A stretch of 64,000 nucleotides of DNA from CAVZZV01 sp963779845 (GTDB lineage Bacteria > Bacteroidota > Bacteroidia > Bacteroidales > GCA-2748055). Made by a program: the position numbers and the translations under genes. This document shows positions 17,103 through 25,946 of the stretch, in pieces (positions within the stretch are counted from its first letter, which is position 1; every line of letters starts with the position of its first letter). The notes under the pieces were generated by a model. The model was given only the letters and a program-made list of their open reading frames with translations. It made no database searches and had not been told where the DNA came from. The stretch is from positions 868,001 to 932,000 of the forward strand of contig CAVZZV010000005.1 of assembly GCA_963779845.1 (NCBI GenBank). Reading direction: 5' to 3'.

Positions 17103-18506
17103 TTAATTTTCCGGTTGCCAATTTGGAATTGGATTTCCACCTTCTTCCGAAAATCTGGGAATTTGATTGCTTGATTTCAGGCCGTAAACCTTGTTTAATT
17201 CTTTCATCAGTTCTTCTATAACGACAGGATTTTGAGCAGATAAGTCATTTTCTTCTTTCGTGTCGCTATCTATCCGAAACAATTGATTCGTTGATGAAAA
17301 ATCTTCATTATCAGGAGCACTACGTTTGACAATAAGCTTCCATTGGTCATTGTTAATAGCCAAATCCTCAATCTTTTGAGGATTTTGATCCATATATGTA
17401 AACCAACTCCGGTCGCCCAGCTTTCCCCCTTTCATCGCATCCAATACATTTATACCATCCAATTCATTTTTGGGCTTACCATTGTATTCTGCAACAGCCA
17501 TGAGGGTTGGAAAAACATCGATGTACCCCATTCGTTCCTTAATCACTTTTCCACCGGAAATCCCTGCAGAGGGCCAACGCGCTGCACCTACTACCCGAAT
17601 TCCTCCCTGATAGGGTGTCAGCTTAGCTCCTCTTTGCTCTCCATTGCTTGCAACTTTGAGGACACCTCCATTATCGCTAAAGAACAAGACAAAAGTGTTC
17701 TCAACCTGCCCTCTTTCTTCGAGGCTTTTTAATATTCTCCCAATGTTCTGATCCAGGCAATCAACCATTCCTGCATAGGTTTTTTTAGCTCCTTCACGGT
17801 TAGGATATTTTGCTACATCTTCTGGTTTTGCCTGAAAAGGTGAGTGAGGCGCTGTAAAAGGAACATACAAGAAAAAAGGCTTATCCTGAGGCACCGATTC
17901 AATAAATTGAACTGCTGCCTCACCAATTATGTCCGTAGTATATCCTTCCTTTTGGGTGGGAGTATTGTCTATATGCCAATCGTGCTCTCCATCCCTGTCC
18001 CGGGTGAAATAATCCACAGCTCCATTCAAACAACCTTCAAAATGCGTAAATCCACGATTGACAGGCAACCACTTTTGCTCACGATGGCCTAAATGCCATT
18101 TGCCAATAATACCCCGATAATCGTAACCTGCCTTACCCATCATATCTGCAATCGTTTCTTCATCAACAGAAAGTCCAAAATCACGCTGTGGAGGGACTAC
18201 TGATCTCATGAGGCCAAATCGTATCGGATAACGTCCTGTCATTAATCCGGCACGGGTTGGTGAACACATCGGACATGAATAAAATTGGTCTAACACAACA
18301 CCTTCAGACGCAATCCTGTCAATATTTGGTGTTTGTATATCGCTGCCATTGAACCCGACATCTCCAAACCCTAAATCATCGGCTAATATAATAAGGATAT
18401 TGGGTTGTTTATCCTCATTTTCGGACAATGAACTGCATGAAGTAAGTTGCCCAAAAACAAACGACACCAGCAAAAAAGAGATCATCTTCATTTGTAAAAT
18501 TTTCAT
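17103..18506 (-). CDS. S1 arylsulfatase-like lipoprotein
   Basis: A 467-residue protein with a lipoprotein signal (LTSC, lipid-carrying Cys24). Metal-binding Asp43/Asp44 lie in LADDLGFGD, formylglycine motif C81-S-P-T-R with LMTG, GKWHLGH, and FSDNGG near the second metal site. It resembles arylsulfatase A/GalNAc-sulfatase-like S1 members. The start at 18506 (MKILQMK) is preferred over the TTG at 18530 because it fits a normal signal length. It is the paralogue of the truncated fragment at 15006-15205 and a more distant relative of 32644-34047. It would be anchored in the periplasm or at the outer membrane. Confidence 0.92.
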   Translation of the reverse strand: MKILQMKMISFLLVSFVFGQLTSCSSLSENEDKQPNILIILADDLGFGDVGFNGSDIQTPNIDRIASEGVVLDQFYSCPMCSPTRAGLMTGRYPIRFGLMRSVVPPQRDFGLSVDEETIADMMGKAGYDYRGIIGKWHLGHREQKWLPVNRGFTHFEGCLNGAVDYFTRDRDGEHDWHIDNTPTQKEGYTTDIIGEAAVQFIESVPQDKPFFLYVPFTAPHSPFQAKPEDVAKYPNREGAKKTYAGMVDCLDQNIGRILKSLEERGQVENTFVLFFSDNGGVLKVASNGEQRGAKLTPYQGGIRVVGAARWPSAGISGGKVIKERMGYIDVFPTLMAVAEYNGKPKNELDGINVLDAMKGGKLGDRSWFTYMDQNPQKIEDLAINNDQWKLIVKRSAPDNEDFSSTNQLFRIDSDTKEENDLSAQNPVVIEELMKELNKVYGLKSSNQIPRFSEEGGNPIPNWQPEN

Positions 18507-18556
18507 AACTTTTATTGTAAATCGGTTCAAATTAGAATGTTTTTTCTAAGCAAAAT

Positions 18557-20002
18557 TTATCGAGCCATCTGCCCTTCAGGAATTTGAGCAGAGACTTCCT
18601 TTCTCCAATTAATTAATTTTTGCTGAAGTTCATCAACTATTTCCGGATTTGAAGCTGCTAAATCATTTTGCTCACCAACATCAGCATCCAAATCATACAA
18701 TTCCTGCTTCCCTGTTTCAAAAAATTCGATAAGTTTCCATTTCCCCTCTCTGATACAACCAGCCGATCTGCCTCCCAGGAAGTGAGGTTTATCGAGCGGA
18801 TAATGCCAGTAAAAAGTTCGGGACCCTGACATATCATTCGTTTCTCCTAATAATACCGGAGCGATGCTTATTCCATCAAAATGTTGTGATTCCGGTAATT
18901 CAGTTCCGGTAAGTTCACACAGGGTTGGATAGAAATCGTAATTGGCCGTTTGCATATCGATTGTTCGGCCGCCATCTATTTGACCGGTTTTATAAATAAT
19001 CAAAGGTTCACGAATCCCACCTTCATACAACATACTTTTGCCTCCTCTCAAAGGGGCATTGTCTGTAACACGGGTTTCTCCTCCATTATCACTTGTAAAA
19101 ATAATAATCGTATTGTCAGCTATCCCCAGCTCTTTCAATTTATCTCGTATCATTCCCACACCCTCATCAATAACCTTAAGTTGAGCGGCCAAATGGGGAT
19201 TATTATTTTGAGCCATGTAATCGGATGGCCATTTTTTATAAGGGTCATCTTCCGGATTATTATTTGAGGGATCACTTTTCCCACTATTGGGCTTATTCCT
19301 GAAATGGTCAACTAAATCGGGCTTCCCGTGCAGCATAGTGTGAACCACATAATGACTCAGGTAAAGGAAAAATGGTTTGTCCTGGTTTTTTTCAATAAAC
19401 TCAATTGCTTCCTGGTTCATCCGGTCGGCGATAAATTCGTGATCAGAATTGAGTTTCTTCTTCATTTCAGGATTGAAATGATAGGGGTAAAAATATGAGC
19501 CATTCCCAATTCCTTTTATTTCAGATGAGATGACTTCATCAAAGCCCTGTTTGCCGGGAAGAACTTCGACGGGGGCATTGGCCAATTTATATCCTGAAAG
19601 ATGCCATTTTCCAATGATGCCGGTATGATATCCATTCAATCTGAGGGCTTCTGGTAAGGTTAGTAATGTTGTATCTAAAAATTCGGCAGCCTGAGGACGG
19701 AGATAATCTGTAATGCCCAACCTGGCTGGATATTGCCCTGACATCAATGCGGCACGATAGGGAGAACAAACTGGTGCAGCCGCATATGCATTGGTAAAAC
19801 GCACACCTTCGCTTGCCAGTTTATCGATATTCGGGGTTTCATTAAAGGTATTCCCATAGCATCCCAACTCAGAATAGCCTAAATCATCAGCTAAAATATA
19901 AATGACATTGGGTTTTTTCCCGGGCTCTTTGGATGAAGTACATCCGAACCCCACAAATAATAATAAAATGAAAATGGCTGATAAATTTAATAATTGTTTC
20001 AT
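18557..20002 (-). CDS. S1 sulfatase lipoprotein with CSPYR motif
   Basis: A 481-residue protein with lipobox VGFGC (Cys21), Asp39/Asp40 in LADDLGYSE, and formylglycine motif C79-S-P-Y-R. The motif ends LMSG where LxTG is usual. GKWHLSG and TSDNGGET mark the other metal/active-site regions. It is closely related to its downstream neighbour at 20019-21977 (shared NTFNETPNIDKLA/NHFNETPNIDKLA and GITDYLRP), with which it is probably co-transcribed; the gap is only 16 bases. It lacks the neighbour's C-terminal extension. The sulfate position cleaved is unknown. Confidence 0.92.
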   Translation of the reverse strand: MKQLLNLSAIFILLLFVGFGCTSSKEPGKKPNVIYILADDLGYSELGCYGNTFNETPNIDKLASEGVRFTNAYAAAPVCSPYRAALMSGQYPARLGITDYLRPQAAEFLDTTLLTLPEALRLNGYHTGIIGKWHLSGYKLANAPVEVLPGKQGFDEVISSEIKGIGNGSYFYPYHFNPEMKKKLNSDHEFIADRMNQEAIEFIEKNQDKPFFLYLSHYVVHTMLHGKPDLVDHFRNKPNSGKSDPSNNNPEDDPYKKWPSDYMAQNNNPHLAAQLKVIDEGVGMIRDKLKELGIADNTIIIFTSDNGGETRVTDNAPLRGGKSMLYEGGIREPLIIYKTGQIDGGRTIDMQTANYDFYPTLCELTGTELPESQHFDGISIAPVLLGETNDMSGSRTFYWHYPLDKPHFLGGRSAGCIREGKWKLIEFFETGKQELYDLDADVGEQNDLAASNPEIVDELQQKLINWRKEVSAQIPEGQMAR

Positions 20003-20018
20003 AACTTACGTTTAATAA

Positions 20019-21977
20019 TTAATCCACCATGAATTGAAGATCTGAAATACTTCCCTTGAAATAATTTTCAGCTTCGTATTCGCCTATCAACCTTCTGAAA
20101 TCTGTCCCGATACTCATTGGATCGTCAGGTGGAATGGGAAGGGATTCTCCAATATTTTCAGACCCGATTAATTGTCCATTAACATAAAGCTTCATATCTC
20201 CGTTTTTAAGCAAAATGGCTTTAAAGCTGAATTGTGAAGGAACAGGATTTGGCGTTTTCAAAGTGGTCAGCACACCATATTTCCGCGTACTATAGTATAA
20301 ATTCCCCTCTTTTAAGTAAACTGACAGACCAAATACTTCTTCGCCATGGGCGATAATCACTCCATCTTTACAATCGCTCTCAACCGAGGCACTCATTTCA
20401 ACCGATTTTGAGGTTACATCCGGAATGTATAGATGTAATAATTTCAGAAAATTGCGCTTTCCGTTGAACACAAGTTTTCCATCAGCTGTTTTGGTTACTC
20501 CGTAATTTATCCAGGGTACAAGCTTCCCATTTATATCGAGCTTAATTTCAGGCCCGTAAGGATCGGGAAATGCCGGTTGAGGCTTACGGTCCTTGATATG
20601 CCCGCTTGCTTTAAGATTTAGGCCAGCGCGCCAATTAATCAAATCGCTGTGTAGCTCCTTTTCCTTTTCTGCCATTCCGGCTGATAAATCATTGCTCTCA
20701 CCAATATCCTTGGAAAGATCAAAAAGGGATGTCTTTTTGGATGTATAATCTTCGACCAGTTTGAAATCACCTTTTCTGATTGCCCCAGCGCTAAATCCTC
20801 CCAGAAAATGTGGAGCTTCAAGTGGATAATGCCAAACCAATGCTTCGTGAATTTTGATGTCACTTTTTGGATTTTTCCACAAAGAAAGCATCGAATTACC
20901 ATCCTGAACCTGAGCCTTGGTAACATCGTATCCCACCAATTCACAAAAAGTTGAAAAGAAGTCCATGTTTGAAACGACTTGATCTACCACCTGGCTGGTT
21001 TTTATCCCATTTTTCCACCAAACAATAAGCGGCACTCTAAAACCTCCTTCATACACAGAACTTTTACCGGCCCTTAAAGGCGCATTGCTGGTTACGTTTG
21101 TTTCGCCGCCATTGTCTGACATAAAAATGATGATGGTATTATCCAGCTGATCAATCTCTTCCAGTTTTTTCACAATCATTTCCACACCGTCGTCGATCGA
21201 TTTTAGCTGTGCGGCAAGATGTACATTGTTATGGTTTGAGATTGGAGAGAGACCGGCATCTTCTTTTTTAGAAAAATGCTCTACATATTCCTGTTTTCCA
21301 TTGAGATTGGTATGGACTGAATAATGGCTTTTATAGAGGAAAAATGGTTTTCCCGTATTTTGGGGATTGTTCCGTTCAATAAACTCGACTGCTTCAAGGT
21401 TTTCCCGGTCTGTAAGATGTTCTACCGGGAATATTTTCTGTTCAACTTCCTGGTTGAAATGGTATGGGTAAAAATAACTTCCTCCTGAAATCCCTCTCTT
21501 TTCAGTTAAAATAACTTCATTAAAACCATGTTTATCAGGTCCTGATTCTTTTGCTCCATTTTTTGCGTACCCCGACAAATGCCATTTCCCAATCATCCCG
21601 GTTTGGTAGCCCTCTGCTTTAAAGACATCCGCAATTGTTGTTAAATCTTCCGATAAATGTTTGTCTTCGTGGGGTCTAAGATAATCGGTTATTCCAATTC
21701 TGGCAGGGTGTTGACCGGTCATTAAACTGGCTCTAAAAGGGGAACACACAGGTGCGGAGGCATATGCGTTGGTAAATCGCAATCCGGTGGCTGCCAGCTT
21801 ATCAATGTTTGGTGTTTCATTAAAATGATTTCCGAAACAGTTTAATTCAGAGTAACCCAGATCATCTGCTAAAATGAATATTACATTGGGTTTGTTTTCG
21901 GAATCTTTGTGGGGAGTACATCCAAATCCCAGAATCAATAAGATAATACCAATGACTATATAGACTATTTTTTTCAC
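20019..21977 (-). CDS. S1 sulfatase lipoprotein with C-terminal LamG-like domain
   Basis: A 652-residue protein with lipobox LGFGC (Cys20), Asp38/Asp39, formylglycine motif C78-S-P-F-R with LMTG, GKWHLSG and MSDNGGET. The sulfatase domain ends near residue 450. About 180 further residues look like a concanavalin A/LamG-type beta-sandwich (KLYVNGQLIGSENIG, FKGSISDLQF), a fold often used for glycan binding. This extension is absent from the neighbouring paralogue 18557-20002. The two probably act on the same glycan, with this one tethered to it by the extra domain; that is inference. Confidence 0.9.
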   Translation of the reverse strand: MKKIVYIVIGIILLILGFGCTPHKDSENKPNVIFILADDLGYSELNCFGNHFNETPNIDKLAATGLRFTNAYASAPVCSPFRASLMTGQHPARIGITDYLRPHEDKHLSEDLTTIADVFKAEGYQTGMIGKWHLSGYAKNGAKESGPDKHGFNEVILTEKRGISGGSYFYPYHFNQEVEQKIFPVEHLTDRENLEAVEFIERNNPQNTGKPFFLYKSHYSVHTNLNGKQEYVEHFSKKEDAGLSPISNHNNVHLAAQLKSIDDGVEMIVKKLEEIDQLDNTIIIFMSDNGGETNVTSNAPLRAGKSSVYEGGFRVPLIVWWKNGIKTSQVVDQVVSNMDFFSTFCELVGYDVTKAQVQDGNSMLSLWKNPKSDIKIHEALVWHYPLEAPHFLGGFSAGAIRKGDFKLVEDYTSKKTSLFDLSKDIGESNDLSAGMAEKEKELHSDLINWRAGLNLKASGHIKDRKPQPAFPDPYGPEIKLDINGKLVPWINYGVTKTADGKLVFNGKRNFLKLLHLYIPDVTSKSVEMSASVESDCKDGVIIAHGEEVFGLSVYLKEGNLYYSTRKYGVLTTLKTPNPVPSQFSFKAILLKNGDMKLYVNGQLIGSENIGESLPIPPDDPMSIGTDFRRLIGEYEAENYFKGSISDLQFMVD

Positions 21978-22169
21978 AGGATTAATTTTTTATACGTTAT
22001 TTTTTATCTGCTTTGTTAACTATTGTAATTTGGAAAGAACAACTATGGAGCATTTAAGGTACTTGATGTTCGGATTAGTTTTTTCACATTTCGTTTTTTA
22101 CAAAAGAGCTTAGTGAAAAATCGGAAACCATTGCAGTCCTTTATAGCTCTTTCAACAGTTTAAAAATCC

Positions 22170-24518
22170 TTAATTAAGGAATACTTTGCGTATGTCTGTG
22201 TTTGTGTGTATAATGAATAATCCGTTCCCCATACTTTCAGGAAGATAGGTTTCATGGTCAACAAACCGGTTAAAAACCATTCTGCCGGACAGATTATAGA
22301 TCCTTATTATAGTTGAAGGACCCTGAAGGGTTAATTTTCTTCCAATAAGTTTAAAAGAGGGTTGAACTATAGGATTTACAGACGGAGATATATTAGTTGG
22401 GGTAATACCATTATAACTTCCAACACTGATTCTGTAAAGATTGATATAACGACTACCGGCATTTCGCACTTGAAGTTTTATCGGTTCATTGGTATTCACA
22501 TCATAATTGATTATTTCATCCCTCGAGGTTCTTAAAGCTCCATGTGGATGCAAGTTAAAGACATTGATGACAGTCCAATGGTCGTCTGTAAATTTCTCAA
22601 GTGCTAAGCTGGTGGAATTGTTAAGGTTTCCGTTTCGCACATGCAATGTAATTATCCCGGCATTAGGGAGTTCTGGTAATTCGATCAGTCCCGAAGCATT
22701 GTTGGTGAATCGAAATGCTACGGCAAGTCCATCGTTTTCGTGGGTTATATTTTCTACTGCAGCACAAGGTAGAACCGGTAAGGATTCTATTTCACCTGAA
22801 AGGTGGTATTTGAAAAAATAGGGATCTGTACTATTAAGATTAAAATAAGCATTTTTTCCTTCGACATCTGGTGTGTAATAGGCATTCGGATTAGGAGCAT
22901 TTGGATTGATGCCTCCACCTGGATTCAAACGTTCCAATTCACTTTCCCAGGATTTTGAGGAGAAATCTTCTGAAATGAGGTCTGCTGGCTCGGGTTTGTA
23001 TATTTCCGGTTCACCATCTTTAATAAAATCGACATTGGTGTAATAGTAATCCTGATCGATGTTTGTATTGTATTTATTTTGGTATGGCGAGTAAGTTTGG
23101 ATACTGAATCGCTTGTTTTCAGGTTCTATATCCATTATTCGGATCATTCCATTACGAGAGTCCTGTGAGCCATCAACTCCACCTTGATAATTGGCCAGGA
23201 ACTGATAGACGGTATTTCCGTTATCACCTTTGCTAACACGATATCCATTCCCATCACTCAGTATATGTCCTGAAAATACGAAAAGACAATTTTTATGTTT
23301 TTTGACGCATTTTTCCCAGATATCGTCACCATTATTAGGGGTTTCTTCACCGGTTGTCCTCAATCCTTCTTGTGGAACGCCTGTGTTGAGTGTATTATTG
23401 GCTCTTAGATAGGAGTGAGTATTAATTATTACATTGTGTTTTGGATGTGCACTAATAACCATGTTCGCCCAGTCTAATACTTTGTCCCGGGGAAGGTATT
23501 CAAGAGAAATTATTAAAAATTTATAATCGCCGTATGCAAAGGTATGCCATGTATTGTCTACTGTATTGGGTTCGAAGGTCCCTCCAAACCATTCATTTCT
23601 GCTATACCGCGAGTAGGGAAGATAAGAGTTCATCAAATTGGTGTTTCTTGAGCTCCCATTCCTTCCCATATCATGATTTCCGGCACAGAAGGTAAAAGGG
23701 ATTTTCCTGCCTTCAAATAGATTAAAAGCACCTGCAGCGATCTTCCATTGTGTATTGTCATTCAATTGAGTAATATCACCTTGCTGGAGAATGAATTTTA
23801 CATCATCAGCAATACTATTTACCCAGGTCGTTATGTACCCGTAAATATGGTTTAATGTTTCCCGATTGGCATATGTTTGGGCATCAGGAATAATAATGAG
23901 TTTTAGTGGCTTTTCTTTTGGAATTTCAGCGTCATAAGCATCTACCCTGATTTGGTAGACATGAATGCCTATCGTGGCTCCTAAAATTCTTAATTTTACA
24001 GGTTTATTGATATTCACGAATTCTTCTACCTGCAATTCAAAGTTCTGATTCTGGTGAGGAGGAAGATAAATTGTGCGGATTGTCTCCCAATTCTCTCCAT
24101 TTCTTCTTTGTAAATACATGGAAGTTTCACTTGTAGAACTTGCGTTTTTTGAGAAAACCGTGAATCGACCTACACTCGCCAATTCGGGCAATTCTATATA
24201 AGAGTCACTACTTGTTCCGAGTTTAAAAGCCCAACGTCTGTATTTATTGTTATCTTCGATATACATCGGCTGTGCTTTATAGCTGGTAGTTGCTTGAAAC
24301 TTCCCCCATTGACCGCCGAATTTGAAATCTTCTGCTACATAATTGTCAATAGGTATGAAAAAAGCACTACTATCGCTATTGAATGCCGGTGCCGGGAAAA
24401 GAGGTTTCCAGGTTGTTGAGTCCCTTGTAAAATCAATGTCCAACAAAGTTGCAGGGGTAGCAAACAGATTCAATGACAGAAAAATTCCGGCAAGTAAAAG
24501 GTATAGCAATTTTTTCAT
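22170..24518 (-). CDS. T9SS-secreted metallophosphoesterase flanked by two copies of the repeated module
   Basis: A 782-residue protein. Signal peptide 1-20; module copy 1 at about 24-197; calcineurin-like metallophosphoesterase at about 204-500 with metal ligands Asp212 (PDAQTY), Asp248 (QQGDIT), Asn281/His282 (AGNHDMG), His368 (INTHSY) and His418 (FSGHIL); module copy 2 at about 512-704 (LISEDFSSKSWESELERL); T9SS type-A tail at about 722-782. The start at 24518 is chosen because it begins the signal peptide; the frame is open to 24596. It should act outside the cell as a phosphomonoesterase or phosphodiesterase. A phosphoesterase within a sulfatase block is unusual. Its substrate may be a phosphorylated glycan or simply nutrient phosphate. 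Confidence 0.9.
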   Translation of the reverse strand: MKKLLYLLLAGIFLSLNLFATPATLLDIDFTRDSTTWKPLFPAPAFNSDSSAFFIPIDNYVAEDFKFGGQWGKFQATTSYKAQPMYIEDNNKYRRWAFKLGTSSDSYIELPELASVGRFTVFSKNASSTSETSMYLQRRNGENWETIRTIYLPPHQNQNFELQVEEFVNINKPVKLRILGATIGIHVYQIRVDAYDAEIPKEKPLKLIIIPDAQTYANRETLNHIYGYITTWVNSIADDVKFILQQGDITQLNDNTQWKIAAGAFNLFEGRKIPFTFCAGNHDMGRNGSSRNTNLMNSYLPYSRYSRNEWFGGTFEPNTVDNTWHTFAYGDYKFLIISLEYLPRDKVLDWANMVISAHPKHNVIINTHSYLRANNTLNTGVPQEGLRTTGEETPNNGDDIWEKCVKKHKNCLFVFSGHILSDGNGYRVSKGDNGNTVYQFLANYQGGVDGSQDSRNGMIRIMDIEPENKRFSIQTYSPYQNKYNTNIDQDYYYTNVDFIKDGEPEIYKPEPADLISEDFSSKSWESELERLNPGGGINPNAPNPNAYYTPDVEGKNAYFNLNSTDPYFFKYHLSGEIESLPVLPCAAVENITHENDGLAVAFRFTNNASGLIELPELPNAGIITLHVRNGNLNNSTSLALEKFTDDHWTVINVFNLHPHGALRTSRDEIINYDVNTNEPIKLQVRNAGSRYINLYRISVGSYNGITPTNISPSVNPIVQPSFKLIGRKLTLQGPSTIIRIYNLSGRMVFNRFVDHETYLPESMGNGLFIIHTNTDIRKVFLN

Positions 24519-24669
24519 TTTTATAAAATTTTTATGTTCAAATTTACAATAAAAATGTTCACCTGAAAAAATATTAATGACAGTGAAATGACACACGGGA
24601 GGGAGAGCAGACCGGTGAGTTTTAAACCGTAATTAATATTTAATATTACTTTTTTCATAATTTTTATTG

Positions 24670-25719
24670 TTAGTCGTTATTTTCATTATTACCCATCGGA
24701 TAGAGCTGTGGTGATTTTGTGGGTCCATTCACTATCATTTTCCCTTCCCTGAAATTTACCCTATCAATGTACATTGCTCTGTCGCCACCAGGCTTATCGG
24801 GAAAAGTATGTGCATGATAAACTATAAATAGTTCTTTCCTATTAGGTGACCAGGCAAAACTGTTATGTCCGGGTCCGGAGACACCAATTGCCATATTAGC
24901 TTTCAAAATAGGATTTTCAGGAGCTTTAGTCCATGGTCCCAGGGGACTGTTAGCCGTTGCATAGCAAACGCAATATTCATGCGTATTAAAGCCATTTGCA
25001 GAGTAGGTCATATAATATGTCCCGTTGTGCTTAAAAACTAAGGGGCCTTCATTCCAAAGTCGGGTCCCATTGATATCTTCATAAGGTTGATCGGGTGTGA
25101 TAACCAGTTTTGGTTCAGTAACAAACTTCTTTAAATCGTCGCTCAATTGTACCGCAAATATCTGACTGGTATACCTTCCATTGATCATGTTTGTACTACA
25201 ATCTCTCACAAAAAAAGTGTAGGCTTTATCTTCATCAATAAAAATAGTTGCGTCAATATGCGATAATTTATGCTCATACCAGGGCGACTGGTAATTTTTA
25301 AATGGACCCAAAGGATGATCGCTGACAGCAAGGCAAAGTTTTAAAATATTGTCGGGTTCACCAGCGCTGTAAGTCATGTAGAACTTACCTTTGTACTGAA
25401 CAACTTCAGGAGCCCAAAAGCGGTCAATTCCCAAAATGCCAGGTGTTTCATTAGAAAGAGCCAGTCCATGTTTTTTCCAGTTCACCAAATTTGTTGAAGT
25501 CCATACAAAAAACCCCTTTTCTAAACTGGTTTCAGATGTGCAGTACATGTAATATATTCCATTATGTGTCAGCACAAATGGGTCGCCGATCCCGGTAATA
25601 TTTGACAACGGGTTAGTATAATATTTCTTTTTCTTTTCCTGTCCATATGAAATCTGTGCAATATTTACCAGGATTACCAGGAATATAATAAGTTGTTTTT
25701 GTCTTCCTCTATTTTTCAT
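24670..25719 (-). CDS. Glycoside hydrolase family 43-like enzyme
   Basis: A 349-residue protein with a signal peptide (about 1-26). It shows the five-bladed propeller motifs of GH43: general base Asp46 in GIGDPFVL, FWAPEVVQYKG, pKa-modulating Asp in LSHIDATIF, and the acid Glu in LWNEGPLVF. GH43 enzymes are usually alpha-L-arabinofuranosidases, arabinanases or beta-xylosidases. With three GH51-type genes in the same region an arabinose-releasing role is likely. No carbohydrate-binding module is attached. Length is typical for a single-domain GH43. Confidence 0.92.
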   Translation of the reverse strand: MKNRGRQKQLIIFLVILVNIAQISYGQEKKKKYYTNPLSNITGIGDPFVLTHNGIYYMYCTSETSLEKGFFVWTSTNLVNWKKHGLALSNETPGILGIDRFWAPEVVQYKGKFYMTYSAGEPDNILKLCLAVSDHPLGPFKNYQSPWYEHKLSHIDATIFIDEDKAYTFFVRDCSTNMINGRYTSQIFAVQLSDDLKKFVTEPKLVITPDQPYEDINGTRLWNEGPLVFKHNGTYYMTYSANGFNTHEYCVCYATANSPLGPWTKAPENPILKANMAIGVSGPGHNSFAWSPNRKELFIVYHAHTFPDKPGGDRAMYIDRVNFREGKMIVNGPTKSPQLYPMGNNENND

Positions 25720-25752
25720 TTCAATTCTGATAGGTGTTCATTCCCGAAATAA

Positions 25753-25915
25753 TTATTTTTTTGGGGCAGTCATTCTTGAATGCCAATCTAAAACACTTTC
25801 CTTCATTTTATTGGCAATTTCAGGATATTTTTCTTCCAGATTTGTAGTTTCTGCTTCATCATTACCTATACTGAATAATTTTAGCCCTGGGCCATTAGAG
25901 AGGATATAAATAATA
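25753..25915 (-). pseudogene. C-terminal fragment of an S1 sulfatase
   Basis: About 54 residues are readable up to a stop at 25753-25755, including LFSIGNDEAETTNLEEKYPE and VLDWHSRMT. This is the standard C-terminal end of S1 sulfatases: compare ELYNISNDEAETANLASEYPD and VFDWYKKAT in 27790-29202. Nothing of the catalytic domain remains. It lies between the GH43 gene and the sulfatase at 25947-27611. Confidence 0.8.
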
Positions 25916-25946
25916 TTCTCCTTTTAAGATTGTTTGGTTTAAATTA

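Noticed and set aside
17069..17140. N-terminal extension of the sulfatase at 15680-17068
   Set aside because: It overlaps the 3' end of the next sulfatase and precedes the signal peptide without homology.
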